This document shows, piece by piece, positions 9,545 to 18,483 of a stretch of DNA of 64,000 bases. Each line of letters starts with the position of its first letter. The first letter of the stretch is position 1. A program made the translations under genes and the position numbers. The notes beneath the pieces are model-generated. The model ran no database searches. It was not told the origin of the DNA and was given only the letters and a program-made list of their open reading frames with translations. The DNA comes from CBDCWA01 sp965223255 (lineage in GTDB: Bacteria > Pseudomonadota > Alphaproteobacteria > Rhizobiales > Hyphomicrobiaceae), in contig CBDCWA010000002.1 in assembly GCA_965223255.1 (NCBI GenBank), positions 682,001-746,000 of the forward strand. Direction: 5' to 3'.

Positions 9545-10237
9545 TCACTTGAGACGTCGGCCAGAACGCACAAATCCACTATCGTTATAGACTTCGATTG
9601 CAGTCTTTGTAACGAGATAACGCCGCCCGCTGCAGCATTTAATCCAATAGCGCCCGCGCTCCCGTTCGATGGCAGTATCCGTAGATTCGTCGCTATCGCG
9701 GTCGTATTGGCGGAAATAGTACTTGCGCTTATTACGAATGATCTGCGCCGCACCGCCATCGGCACCCGTCATGATCGCTTCGGCAACGACCCGGTCTCCT
9801 GAATTCAATTTGCTTTTCGCCACGCCTTGTCGTGCCACCAGATATTGTTCCCGGTCGAGACCGATGATGTTCACTTTCAATTTGGGCGCGCTATGCGCAC
9901 TGGCCCACAGCGCGTTGCGTTGATCAGCGAGGTAGAATGACACGAGTGATCGTTCATAGCTGGGTGTTGCCTTACGCACTGCTGTACCAATCTTGGCGAT
10001 TGACAGCCGCGGCACACGTTCACTGAGGTATATCGCAACTGCGACCGACGTATCGGGGTCATCGGTCTGGACAATGATTGCTTTGACAATGTCACCAAGG
10101 CTCTCTGCGGTGACGGCGACCGAGAGTTCCGTCTTGAGCTTAACGGCAGCCGGGCCACGTTCCTGTACCAGGAACTCGAAGCCAAACGCCTGGCCTGTGA
10201 GACAAAGAACAAAACCAAATGCAGTCACGATACGCAT
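9545..10237 (-). CDS. Secreted protein of unknown function
   Basis: This 230-residue protein starts with a clear signal peptide (MRIVTAFGFVLCLTGQAFGF, cleavage near residue 19). The mature part is soluble, mixed alpha/beta, and has a basic Arg-rich C-terminus with a CC pair in the WIKCCSGRRYLV segment. No family motif is recognised. It converges with the UbiD-type gene across a 33-base gap and lies 135 bases from the end of the subtilase-like gene on the same strand. Confidence 0.6.
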   Translation of the reverse strand: MRIVTAFGFVLCLTGQAFGFEFLVQERGPAAVKLKTELSVAVTAESLGDIVKAIIVQTDDPDTSVAVAIYLSERVPRLSIAKIGTAVRKATPSYERSLVSFYLADQRNALWASAHSAPKLKVNIIGLDREQYLVARQGVAKSKLNSGDRVVAEAIMTGADGGAAQIIRNKRKYYFRQYDRDSDESTDTAIERERGRYWIKCCSGRRYLVTKTAIEVYNDSGFVRSGRRLK

Positions 10238-10372
10238 AACTTCATCGCTCCCGTCGGGTGTGGCTATGACAACAAGAATTTATTTGGGAATACCCAGGAC
10301 TTGTGCCAACAGACGGATCGATAGCACAGAGAAGTGGGCCCCGAAAAGCGGGAGCTGGAGGACCGGGCCTTG

Positions 10373-12094
10373 TTAACCGTGTTTGCGCTGCCTAGAGCCC
10401 GTCGGATCTGTCTCCCGCGCGGGTTGGGAATATCGCAATGCAGCGGTCGTAGATCTGGCCGGTTCGGGACCGCGGCCGATCTCTGGATCAACGAGGCGTT
10501 CAATGAGACGCAAAATGACCTGATCATGCGCCCACCGTTCAGCTTCTTCCGCCATCAATCGGGTGATCGCACCGGCAATAAAGGCACTTGCAGCTGCTGC
10601 GCCGGAGGTTTCAACAAAGTCGAACGATTGAGACTTGGCGCACGTAAATTGTAGATCTGGCACATCAATTCGTATCGCGCCTGATGTGTCGGTGCAGGCG
10701 ATCCGGCGGTGTGTATCTGGCGCTGTAGCTCGCGCCGAGCCAGCGTCATCGACTGGCGAGACCAATATCACCCGCCCCTGTGGGCCGACAGCGGATAATC
10801 CCTCCCGCCCATCGCCGCTGCCACGAAGCGAGATATCGCCGGACAGGTAGTCATACCAAACCCGAGCTTTAAGCGGTGCGCGATCGTTTCGCGGCATGAG
10901 CCTTAGCACCCAATGCGTTTTATTGTTTTCATCTTTGGCAATGGAGTGCGGCAAATAGGGTGGATGCAGCCCAATTCGGATTTGCGCCTTGCCATCGGCC
11001 TGCAGGTCATGATCCACAATGCCGCAAGCCCGCCGCCCCATGCTTATCGGAAGAGTACGCTGCAGCGACAGCGGGTACCGAGCCGCCACCTGTCCAGACC
11101 CTATGGTGCGGCTTGGATCGATGAGCAGGAATTCAGCGTCGATCGGCTCTGCGCTCTCATAACACACTTCCAACTTGGCATGATGTGGAGAACCGGCGTC
11201 AATAGACCACTCAAGATCACAACCGCCAGTCAAATCGAATTCGAACGTCCGGTCCTGAGCAATTGAGTCGTAAAAGCCGCGACCGGAAACCACGATGCAG
11301 CAGGGGCCGTCGTCGCCGTACCCGCGCTGCGTCAATTCTTCTATCTTGCGTTCGAGTTGCGATGAGCCGTCGTGTGCACCGGGCCAGGCTCCGTCTGGCA
11401 AATTGATGATCAGTCCAGCAGCGTTCATCGCCTGAGCACGCGAATAGAGATAGTCGAGCGCAGCGCTCAGCTGCGGTGCATCGCCATAGGATTTCCACTT
11501 GTCCCAACGCGCGCGCTCGCCGACGGCCCAGCCCTTCCAATCGGGGGTGCCGTCAGCACCTTGTTCGCGCCAGTGGTGCTGTTGCAACGCCAACTGCACA
11601 CCGATTAGCTCTGCCTCCGGCGCAAATCCGGTAAAGCCTTCGTGCGGACTACCGGCTGCAATGGAGGCCGAGAGCGTTCCGCGGGCGCCGTTGAAATCTT
11701 GAGTGGGCACGAAGTAGCCGGCGTGCGGGTCATAAATTGCTTCGACGGGTTCTCGGGAGAAGGCGTGTCGCGCCGCATTGATCAATGCGGTCAGCTCATC
11801 TCCGTCCAACTCGCCTTCTATTGTCGCTTGTCCTGTCTCGCCGAAAATTGAGCCTTTTTTCGTGAAAGCGCCTGGCCAATGGTGGGCATTCTGGTCCCAG
11901 AGATATTGAAATCGCGAACGCTGGCGCGCGGCGTCGAGTAGCGTTGGGTGTAAGACATCGAATCCATAGTCCACAAAGCCGACCACGATTGGAGCGGCTG
12001 CCGCCGCGACAGGCTTGCGAAAAATTGGCGCCAAGAGCGAATGCGCATGGGCGTTGTGCTGCACCAACGCACCTATACTCCGGGTTCCTGCCAT
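10373..12094 (-). CDS. Subtilase-like protein with a degenerate catalytic triad
   Basis: This 573-residue protein carries a peptidase S8 framework but not a complete triad. The Asp motif is present (VVGFVDYGFDVLHP, Asp42). The Ser region is recognisable (ETSGAAAASAFIAGA, Ser497), although it lacks the usual GTS-x-A-x-P form. The His motif, normally HGTHVAG, reads ARGTLSASIAAGS, with Arg138 where His is expected. About 270 residues with beta-rich text separate the His and Ser regions. There is no signal peptide. It is probably an inactive or altered subtilase, perhaps a binding or scaffold protein. Confidence 0.6.
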   Translation of the reverse strand: MAGTRSIGALVQHNAHAHSLLAPIFRKPVAAAAAPIVVGFVDYGFDVLHPTLLDAARQRSRFQYLWDQNAHHWPGAFTKKGSIFGETGQATIEGELDGDELTALINAARHAFSREPVEAIYDPHAGYFVPTQDFNGARGTLSASIAAGSPHEGFTGFAPEAELIGVQLALQQHHWREQGADGTPDWKGWAVGERARWDKWKSYGDAPQLSAALDYLYSRAQAMNAAGLIINLPDGAWPGAHDGSSQLERKIEELTQRGYGDDGPCCIVVSGRGFYDSIAQDRTFEFDLTGGCDLEWSIDAGSPHHAKLEVCYESAEPIDAEFLLIDPSRTIGSGQVAARYPLSLQRTLPISMGRRACGIVDHDLQADGKAQIRIGLHPPYLPHSIAKDENNKTHWVLRLMPRNDRAPLKARVWYDYLSGDISLRGSGDGREGLSAVGPQGRVILVSPVDDAGSARATAPDTHRRIACTDTSGAIRIDVPDLQFTCAKSQSFDFVETSGAAAASAFIAGAITRLMAEEAERWAHDQVILRLIERLVDPEIGRGPEPARSTTAALRYSQPARETDPTGSRQRKHG

Positions 12095-12430
12095 TGGAGT
12101 CTTCCTTCAACGCCGTACACCGGCATCAAATGCGTATAAATTACGGAATCAAAAGCGAATTCTAGTGGTGGCAGGCTAGCGGTAATTGGCGTCGTTGCGG
12201 CCTAGGTATCTTCCTAGTATTTTCCTCAATTGTGGAGTATTTGCACAGCATGTCGCCGGTACCACCAAAATTATCTTGGTTTACGACCTGGCGAACACCA
12301 ATACCTATATACTGTTGAGAGCCTCTCGTGTTCTGTACCAGACGTTCTTTCTGAGGCTGCTGCAAATGGTAACGAACTCCAGGTTCAGGGCACGCGATAG
12401 GGATGGGGCAACGGCCGTTGGAGTAGGTCT

Positions 12431-13120
12431 GTGGCGATCATTGTTCTGATTATTCTTGCACTCATAATTGCGCTGGCATTCTTACCGCAGATTTGGGTAC
12501 AGCGCGTCATCCAGCGCCACGCGAGCGAGCGTCCTGATATTCCTGGCACCGGAGGCGAGTTTGCCCGCCATCTCCTGGATCGTATGGGCCTAAGGCATGT
12601 CAAAGTTGAGCTTAGCGCACTGGGTGATCATTATGACCCTGAAACAAAATCGGTTCGCCTGTTGCCGGCGCACATGCATCGCCGCTCCCTCTCCGCCATT
12701 GTCATTGCCGCCCACGAGGTCGGCCATGCCATGCAGGACGCGACGGGCTATGGCCCTTTAATACAGCGCACCCGTTTGGCATTGCATGCACACCGTTATC
12801 AGACCGTGGGCGTGATTGTCATGCTCTCTGCGCCCCTGGCCTTTCTAATCGTCAAGTCGCCGGCAGTCGTTGCCTTGCAGGTGCTGGTGGGCTTCGCCCT
12901 TATGTCGATGACCATTGTAATGCATGCGCTCTCGCTACCCGTTGAGTTCGATGCAAGTTTCCGCCGCGCTATGCCGGTCTTGGTCGAAGGTCGGTTTATT
13001 GCCGAGGCTGATCAGCCGGCAGCACGCGAGATACTCCGTGCGGCAGCCTTTACATATGTCGCCGCCGCAGCCCTCAGTCTGCTCGATATTCTGCGCTGGT
13101 TCCGCATACTGAGGTTTTAG
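12431..13120 (+). CDS. Membrane neutral zinc metallopeptidase (YugP-like)
   Basis: The protein is 229 residues from a GTG at 12431 with GGAG eight bases upstream. It has an N-terminal membrane helix (1-20) and the zinc-binding HEVGH motif in IVIAAHEVGHAMQDATGY, preceded by YDPETKSVRLLPAH. Two or three further membrane segments follow. Size, topology and motif match the Zn_peptidase_2 (YugP-like) family of membrane peptidases, whose substrates are poorly known. The LPVEFDASFRRA segment near the C-terminus is also a family feature, with an E that may ligate zinc. Confidence 0.87.
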   Translation: MAIIVLIILALIIALAFLPQIWVQRVIQRHASERPDIPGTGGEFARHLLDRMGLRHVKVELSALGDHYDPETKSVRLLPAHMHRRSLSAIVIAAHEVGHAMQDATGYGPLIQRTRLALHAHRYQTVGVIVMLSAPLAFLIVKSPAVVALQVLVGFALMSMTIVMHALSLPVEFDASFRRAMPVLVEGRFIAEADQPAAREILRAAAFTYVAAAALSLLDILRWFRILRF

Positions 13121-13227
13121 TTTGGCTGTAATCGGGCGCCACAATCCGCGACGAGGCAACCACGTTGCCATTGCTGGAACGTCGAAGCCCCGCTACAAGC
13201 GCCATAATGAAGGATAAAAGGAACACC

Positions 13228-14556
13228 ATGACCGGCGCAGCAAACGCATCAGCGCCCAAGGTCGGCTTCGTCTCGTTGGGCTGCCCTAAGGCGCTTGTTG
13301 ATTCGGAGCGGATCATTACCAAGCTGAGAGCCGAGGGGTACATTGTGGCCCCGGACTACGACAGCGCCGATGTCGTCGTCGTTAATACCTGCGGCTTTCT
13401 TGATAGCGCCAAGGAGGAAAGCCTGGCCGCCATCAGCGAGGCCATGACAGAAAATGGCCGCGTTATTGTAACGGGCTGCCTGGGCGTGGAGCCGGAGCGC
13501 ATCAGGGCCCAAAGCCCTGACGTCTTGGCGATTACCGGCCCGCATCAGTATGAGCGCGTTGTCGAAGCGGTGCATGATGCAGTCCCGCCGCTGCACGATC
13601 CCTTTGAAGATTTGATCCCGCCCGAGGGGCTGCGATTAACGCCGCGCCACTACGCGTACTTGAAGATTTCCGAGGGCTGCAACAACAGCTGCTCGTTTTG
13701 CATCATTCCGAACATTCGCGGCAAGCTGCAAAGTCGTCCGATCGATCACGTATTGACCGAGGCTGAGCGCCTCGTGGCTGCCGGCGTAAAAGAGCTGCTG
13801 GTCATCAGTCAGGACACTTCAGCCTATGGGGTCGATCTAAAATATGCGCCGAGTAGCTGGAAGGGGCATGAAGTCAGCACCAAATTCTACGATTTGTGTC
13901 GCGAACTCGGTGACCTGAATGCGTGGGTGCGACTGCACTACGTCTATCCCTATCCTCACGTCGACGCGGTCCTGCCACTGATGGCGGACGGCAAGATCCT
14001 TCCCTATCTGGATATTCCCTTTCAGCACGCGAGCCCCGCCATTCTGAAAGCAATGCGGCGACCTGCAGCCCAGGATGCCACGCTCGAGCGCATACGCCAG
14101 TGGCGCCGGCTCTGTCCGGATCTGTCAATTCGCTCGACTTTCATTGTTGGTTTTCCAGGCGAGACCGACGCAGATTTTGAGATGCTCGTCGATTGGCTGC
14201 GCGAAGCGCGCATAAATCATGTGGGTTGCTTCAAGTACGAGAATGTCGCGGGCGCAGGGTCCAATGATCTTCCCGGCATGGTACCGGAGGACGTGAAGGA
14301 AGAGCGCTGGAACACACTGATGGCAATGCAAAGCCAGTTAAGCGACATGCTGGTCCATGAACGAGTGGGACGCACCATCGAGGTCATCGTCGATGAGGTC
14401 GACGAGGAAGGCGCGATCGGTCGGTCGGTCTGGGATGCCCCTGATGTGGATGGCGCCGTATTCTTGAACGGCGAAAGGGACCTAGCCCCGGGTGATATCC
14501 TGCGCGCCCGAGTTACGCACGCCGAATATTACGATATGTGGGCCGACCCCATCTAA
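13228..14556 (+). CDS. rimO: Ribosomal protein S12 methylthiotransferase RimO
   Basis: The protein is 442 residues from the ATG at 13228, preceded by AAAAGGAACACC; an in-frame ATG lies 21 bases upstream. RimO is a radical-SAM enzyme with two iron-sulfur clusters that methylthiolates an Asp of ribosomal protein S12. The N-terminal domain has its three cluster Cys at 19 (VSLGCPKALVDSE), 55 (NTCGFLD) and 84 (TGCLG). The radical-SAM CX3CX2C lies at 151/155/158 (EGCNNSCSFC). A C-terminal TRAM domain follows (GRTIEVIVDE, then DGAVFLNG). VSLGCPKALVDSE separates RimO from the tRNA enzyme MiaB. Confidence 0.96.
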   Translation: MTGAANASAPKVGFVSLGCPKALVDSERIITKLRAEGYIVAPDYDSADVVVVNTCGFLDSAKEESLAAISEAMTENGRVIVTGCLGVEPERIRAQSPDVLAITGPHQYERVVEAVHDAVPPLHDPFEDLIPPEGLRLTPRHYAYLKISEGCNNSCSFCIIPNIRGKLQSRPIDHVLTEAERLVAAGVKELLVISQDTSAYGVDLKYAPSSWKGHEVSTKFYDLCRELGDLNAWVRLHYVYPYPHVDAVLPLMADGKILPYLDIPFQHASPAILKAMRRPAAQDATLERIRQWRRLCPDLSIRSTFIVGFPGETDADFEMLVDWLREARINHVGCFKYENVAGAGSNDLPGMVPEDVKEERWNTLMAMQSQLSDMLVHERVGRTIEVIVDEVDEEGAIGRSVWDAPDVDGAVFLNGERDLAPGDILRARVTHAEYYDMWADPI

Positions 14557-14713
14557 GGCAACTGCAAGCGCGTCCCGCGTACGCTCCACAGCAAATACGT
14601 GCCGAATTCTTCTCCCAGCGAGGCGAATCTGATGCTGCTCTATGGCGTCTTAAGAACAGGCACAGAACCGGGCACGAAGTGATTCGGTATTCTTCATTGG
14701 CGGAGGCCGCGGG

Positions 14714-15580
14714 ATGGCAAACTTTACGACACACATTGGAGTTGGCACGGTTGTCAGCGGTACTCTTGCGACATTGACGGTCGCTGCTGACGTCATTGGC
14801 CCTCAAAGCGTGGTAGCCGTCACGCTGGCAGGTGTGCTCGGCAGTGTCTTGCCGGACATCGACCTTAAGGATTCCCGCCCAAGCCGGATATTTTTCTCCG
14901 CACTAGCGATTTTTCTTTCGTTTTGTGTGCTGTTCGCAGCGGCTCAAAAATACTCGATAGCAGAAATATGGATCGCCTGGATTGGATCGTTCATCATCAT
15001 CCGATATGGAATCCCGGGCGCCTTCCACCGCTTTTCCTATCACCGTGGGATCTGGCATTCGATTCTGGCCGGCCTGTTTTTCTGGTTCATCACCGCAATC
15101 GTATTCAATTATTTGTTGGGCTTTCATGCCGGCATCTCTTGGCTTGCCGGTGGCTTCCTCTTCATCGGCTATTTGACCCATCTTTTATTGGATGAATTGT
15201 ATAGCGTGGACTTGATGGGTAACCGTCTCAAGCGGTCATTCGGCTCTGCCTTTAAATTGTTTGATTCAAAGAACCCCGGCGAAACGACAGTTGTCGCCGC
15301 ACTGACTGTTGCAGCATTCCTGATTACACCGCCACCGGCCGCATTTGTTGATGGCATCAGCTCGAAAAAGCTATGGGCGGGCCTGCATCAGAAGTTGCTA
15401 CCTGAGGACAAATGGTTCGGTGTGATCGGCACCCTCGATGGTTTTTTGGTAACCAATAAGCAGACGCCTCAGGGATCCGCTGCGATCACCACCGGTACGA
15501 TAGACCCGAAACCATCGGACCCGGCCCAGCCGAACACCACCGCACCGCGGGCCAAACCGATGCTGCCGGCGACCAAGTAA
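14714..15580 (+). CDS. YdjM-like membrane-bound metal-dependent hydrolase
   Basis: This 288-residue inner-membrane protein has about five membrane helices in its first 180 residues. The YdjM (DUF457-type) family pattern is visible: an N-terminal HIGVG, SVLPDIDL after helix two, HRGIWHS and HLLLDELYSVDLMG. These His and Asp residues are the proposed metal ligands. After residue 200 there is a soluble extension with a Pro/Thr-rich tail. Members are annotated as metal-dependent hydrolases without a firmly known substrate. The 157-base gap upstream of it, after rimO, shows no other gene. Confidence 0.82.
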   Translation: MANFTTHIGVGTVVSGTLATLTVAADVIGPQSVVAVTLAGVLGSVLPDIDLKDSRPSRIFFSALAIFLSFCVLFAAAQKYSIAEIWIAWIGSFIIIRYGIPGAFHRFSYHRGIWHSILAGLFFWFITAIVFNYLLGFHAGISWLAGGFLFIGYLTHLLLDELYSVDLMGNRLKRSFGSAFKLFDSKNPGETTVVAALTVAAFLITPPPAAFVDGISSKKLWAGLHQKLLPEDKWFGVIGTLDGFLVTNKQTPQGSAAITTGTIDPKPSDPAQPNTTAPRAKPMLPATK

Positions 15581-15612
15581 ATGCGTCGCTCTCGATAGAT
15601 TAGCTCTGAGCG

Positions 15613-16206
15613 TTACAGGCACTTCGTGCCATCGTATTCCACGCTCTTCGATAGGCGCGGCTTCAAATAGAATTTTTCCTCGAGCACGAATGCGCTCTTG
15701 ATAAAGTATTCGAAGATCAGCGGTTGATAATTGTAGCTTACTTCGGCCACGACGACGCTGTTGCCGGCCTCCAGAATCCCGCTCGGCAAACTGTACCTAG
15801 CACCGGTGGTATAAGCACTCGTGCCGCCGTTGTGGTGATGGAACCAGCAGATTTTGGTGTCGTTGGCATCGGTGATCGAGGAGTAGACGTTCAGGACCGT
15901 CAATTTCAGCTGTGCGGTTTCGAAGGGCGCCATAAGGTGGTCGACAATATCCATGATGCCGTCCACGTCGCCCGACGTAATGGTTTTTTCACGCGCGATC
16001 AAATCCGCAGTAGAACTTGCGATTTGCGTCACACGCCGGTCGACAGTAAGCGCTTGGCTGAATTCAACAGCACCTACAAACAAGAAGAACATGATCGGCA
16101 CGATCATGGCGAATTCGATTGCTGCTACGCCGCGCTTATCCCGGCCGAACCGGCATCCAATAATACTTGCAAGACGCTCTTTCACTTTAACCCTCTGCTG
16201 GCACAT
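15613..16206 (-). CDS. TadE/TadF-like pseudopilin (Flp pilus)
   Basis: The protein is 197 residues from the ATG at 16206, chosen because GAGG lies eight bases upstream; the frame opens at 16245 inside the preceding gene. A basic N-terminus leads to the TadE signature DKRGVAAIEFAMIVPIMFFLFVGAVEFSQAL, a prepilin-like hydrophobic helix processed in other Tad systems after the Gly, with Glu at position +5. The periplasmic remainder is beta-rich with one Cys pair (KICWFHH and the C-terminal KCL). It follows a second TadE-like gene closely, so the two are probably one transcript. Such minor pseudopilins are needed for Flp pilus assembly. Confidence 0.85.
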   Translation of the reverse strand: MCQQRVKVKERLASIIGCRFGRDKRGVAAIEFAMIVPIMFFLFVGAVEFSQALTVDRRVTQIASSTADLIAREKTITSGDVDGIMDIVDHLMAPFETAQLKLTVLNVYSSITDANDTKICWFHHHNGGTSAYTTGARYSLPSGILEAGNSVVVAEVSYNYQPLIFEYFIKSAFVLEEKFYLKPRLSKSVEYDGTKCL

Positions 16207-16234
16207 GTGATCCTCAACAAATTCTACTCGAGCG

Positions 16235-16804
16235 CTAGTCCGCATATGGTTCAGTGCGGAACGTCGTTGATGCCATGATCAAAGACGAACCGTTGTTCAT
16301 TGTGCCAAGATGCAAGAATGGGATTTTGCCGGTTAATTCCCATTCGTAGCACACCGTTACCAGGACAACGTCGCCTGCCCCACCGGAATTGTAAGTTTGC
16401 GACTCCGGCTTGATGAGTTCGCCGCCGTTATCGATACATGATGGCGTGGTGATTGAGCCAAAGCCCGTGTAGGTTTGCACATTGATTCGCATTTTGCCGT
16501 CGCAATCAACGTAGCGAGGCGCGTTCTCGCAAACCCTTTGTTTAAACTGCTCGGCCGTCATTCCAGATTCCTGCGCCTGCCCGGTTCGTATCAGACGCGC
16601 CGCATCTTCGACAGCATTCTCCAGCGAAAACGTCGTGAAGAAATACAGGCCAACGGCGATATTTCCGAACAGCAACATCAGAAATGGTAACGCCACCATT
16701 CCAAATTCGACTGCCGTAAACCCGCGTTCATCGCGGCCGGCCCTTTTCAGGTGGCCGAGCGCGCGCCGCTTCGCTTGTTGCCAAAGAATTGAAAGTCCAG
16801 ACAT
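16235..16804 (-). CDS. TadE-like pseudopilin (Flp pilus)
   Basis: The protein is 189 residues from the ATG at 16804; a TTG two codons earlier is possible. The N-terminal signature is ERGFTAVEFGMVALPFLMLLFG, a type IV prepilin-like segment with a Gly cleavage site and Glu at +5, followed by GLYFFTTFSLENAVEDAARLIRTGQA. The periplasmic domain has five Cys. Its stop overlaps the upstream part of the next TadE/TadF-like frame, which supports co-expression. The promoter is likely in the 286 bases before 17097. Confidence 0.88.
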   Translation of the reverse strand: MSGLSILWQQAKRRALGHLKRAGRDERGFTAVEFGMVALPFLMLLFGNIAVGLYFFTTFSLENAVEDAARLIRTGQAQESGMTAEQFKQRVCENAPRYVDCDGKMRINVQTYTGFGSITTPSCIDNGGELIKPESQTYNSGGAGDVVLVTVCYEWELTGKIPFLHLGTMNNGSSLIMASTTFRTEPYAD

Positions 16805-17043
16805 GATCAACGCCGATCCTAAATCGATTTAGCTTTGGCGTTAGTCTGCGCTGGACAAGCTAACGAATCCTTAAGGGTCGCAAATCAATTTAAAATTGGT
16901 AAAAAAGCCGATTGAGAGGCGAATGGCGTCTTAATGCTTGGCCGATATGCTCTTGTCTGATGTGCCGTTAAACATACCGGCCGGCGTGTGCCAGACCCAA
17001 AGCCTAACCTGGCGTTGGCAATAATTGGAGCCGGGTTTTGTCG

Positions 17044-17066
17044 CTAGGGGCAAATCCTGCCCCTAG
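17044..17066 (-). terminator. Hairpin downstream of the secretin N-domain gene
   Basis: A perfect 9-bp stem CTAGGGGCA/TGCCCCTAG with a five-base loop lies 31 bases past the stop codon of the minus-strand gene ending at 17097. There is no T-tract, so it is a weak intrinsic terminator or a 3' stabilising hairpin. Confidence 0.4.
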
Positions 17067-17096
17067 ATCAGCCGGCGCCCGGCTCAGGGGTCACGA

Positions 17097-17633
17097 CTAT
17101 TCGCCCCCACCACCGCCACTAGCAGCGCCCTCTGAGAGTTTGATCTTGCGCTCTGAAGCACTTGATACACTTGCGAAGTACTTGGTGTCATCGCCAACCG
17201 TGATCATCGGGTTGCATTGGGGCGAACAGTTGTATGACTGGCGCGAAGACCCTTTCTGCAGATTGACCACCTTTTGTTCATCGCGTTGAACGAGAACGCG
17301 CTGGTCCTGGATGATGTGCCCGGCTTGGTCGAGAACGATAATGTTCGTAATGCCGAAAGATTTCCCAGTGACAACCAGCAACTTCGGCGATTGGACCGCG
17401 ACGTCGGCAATGGTCGGGTTCCCGATGATGATTTGCGAAACGGCGCGTGGCAGCCGCAACAGCTGTGATTGGTCATATTTGACCACCAAGTCTTTGGCTT
17501 GACCGGCACGCGCAGGCACGGCGACGCACAACATCGTGACCATCACAATCAGCGATGCCTTGAGGATGTGCGAAAGAATTCTGGTGTCGATTCTGTCTAT
17601 ATAATGCATGGCGTTCGAAGTCCTTTTGCCCAT
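17097..17633 (-). CDS. Stand-alone secretin N-terminal domain protein (CpaC N-domain-like)
   Basis: The protein is 178 residues from the ATG at 17633; an ATG at 17609 and a longer frame from 17717 are alternatives. After a signal peptide (ending near VPARA) it has the pilus-assembly/secretin N-terminal domain: LLRLPRAVSQIIIGNPTIADV, SPKLLVVTGKSFGITNIIVLD and QDQRVLVQ. The same domain begins CpaC at 20.9 kb, but here no N1 or secretin channel domain follows. Instead there is a Cys-containing loop (NCSPQCNP) and a Gly-rich end (GGGGGE). It could be a periplasmic accessory of the Tad secretin. It is divergent from flp1. Confidence 0.8.
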   Translation of the reverse strand: MGKRTSNAMHYIDRIDTRILSHILKASLIVMVTMLCVAVPARAGQAKDLVVKYDQSQLLRLPRAVSQIIIGNPTIADVAVQSPKLLVVTGKSFGITNIIVLDQAGHIIQDQRVLVQRDEQKVVNLQKGSSRQSYNCSPQCNPMITVGDDTKYFASVSSASERKIKLSEGAASGGGGGE

Positions 17634-17975
17634 TGCGCGAAACGAGTTGGCCACAAATTGGTGAACGAATTGCAAACGACCGTCCGGTATTGGCATCCGC
17701 CGTGATGCGATTGCCATAGTGCTCTGACCGATGAGCCCGCGTCAGCCGCCAGTTTCCCGGCAGAGCAGGGGCGATAGCCGCGCCCTTGGCCTGGTTAGGC
17801 AATCGATAAGGCTTAGAAAGACATTTTTAAGCAAAATTCGAGCAATCAAGACTGCAACGACTTAGTAACCAGTCCGCGCAAGGCTCAATTAATAATTGGG
17901 GCGCATATTTACCCTCAGTTCGACGGAGAAGTTTCATCTCTAATCGAACATAGTGGTCGAATGACCTTTTGTTTG

Positions 17976-18009
17976 GGTGAAATACCTTTTTAGGTGAAAT
18001 ACCTTTTTA
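17976..18009 (+). repeat. Perfect 17-bp tandem repeat upstream of flp1
   Basis: The unit GGTGAAATACCTTTTTA occurs twice back to back (17976-17992 and 17993-18009), ending 16 bases before the GTG start of flp1. It is in the leader immediately upstream of the ribosome binding site (GGGAG). Confidence 0.9.
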
Positions 18010-18025
18010 GTTGGGAGTATTTATT

Positions 18026-18205
18026 GTGAAGAATATTTTCTCGCGTTTTGCAAAGTGTGAATCTGGTGCAACGGCTATTGAATATGGCCTCATCGCTGCT
18101 CTGATCGGTGTTGCAATCATCACCGTTGTCAGCAACGTTGGCACAGAAATCCAAGGCACCTTCACGGACGTGGAAACTGGTCTGAAGAAGCGCCCTGCCG
18201 TTTAA
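18026..18205 (+). CDS. flp: Flp-type major pilin
   Basis: This 59-residue prepilin starts at a GTG (18026) with GGGAG eight bases upstream. The prepilin peptidase site is ESG|ATAIEYGLIAALI: cleavage after Gly14, Glu at +5 and Tyr at +6, followed by a 20-residue hydrophobic helix. This is the signature of Flp/Fap pilins of the Tad system. The mature product would be 45 residues and form the pilus fibre. A strong intrinsic terminator follows 60 bases downstream, so it can be made in excess over the assembly genes. Confidence 0.95.
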   Translation: MKNIFSRFAKCESGATAIEYGLIAALIGVAIITVVSNVGTEIQGTFTDVETGLKKRPAV

Positions 18206-18265
18206 TCTTGACCATTATGCTTCCTGGAAGCGGCTTGTTTGTCGCCTCCAGGTGGCTAAGCCAAC

Positions 18266-18304
18266 AAAAAAGCCGTCTCCCGTCCGGGTGGACGGCTTTT
18301 TTTT
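18266..18304 (+). terminator. Intrinsic terminator after flp1
   Basis: The arms AAAAAAGCCGTC (18266-18277) and GACGGCTTTTTT (18291-18302) form a GC-rich stem ended by an eight-base T-run. It separates flp1 from the second pilin gene. Confidence 0.92.
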
Positions 18305-18483
18305 AAAGACAGAAAAAGCAAAAATTTTATTAAAACTCAATTGTATATAAACAGCCTGAAAGTTGTTCTTAGTAAGAATTATCGTGCGGTGGCGGCCAAT
18401 GAATGAAATGGTCGGAGCCAACCAATATTGACCGAATGTCACAGAGATTTGGGTGATCAACGTAAGGGATTGGAGTAAGTTCA

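Noticed and set aside
11217..11540. Open frame inside the subtilase-like gene on the same strand
   Set aside because: It is a shadow of the long gene; its text is Arg/Cys-rich without domain features and no ribosome binding site precedes it.
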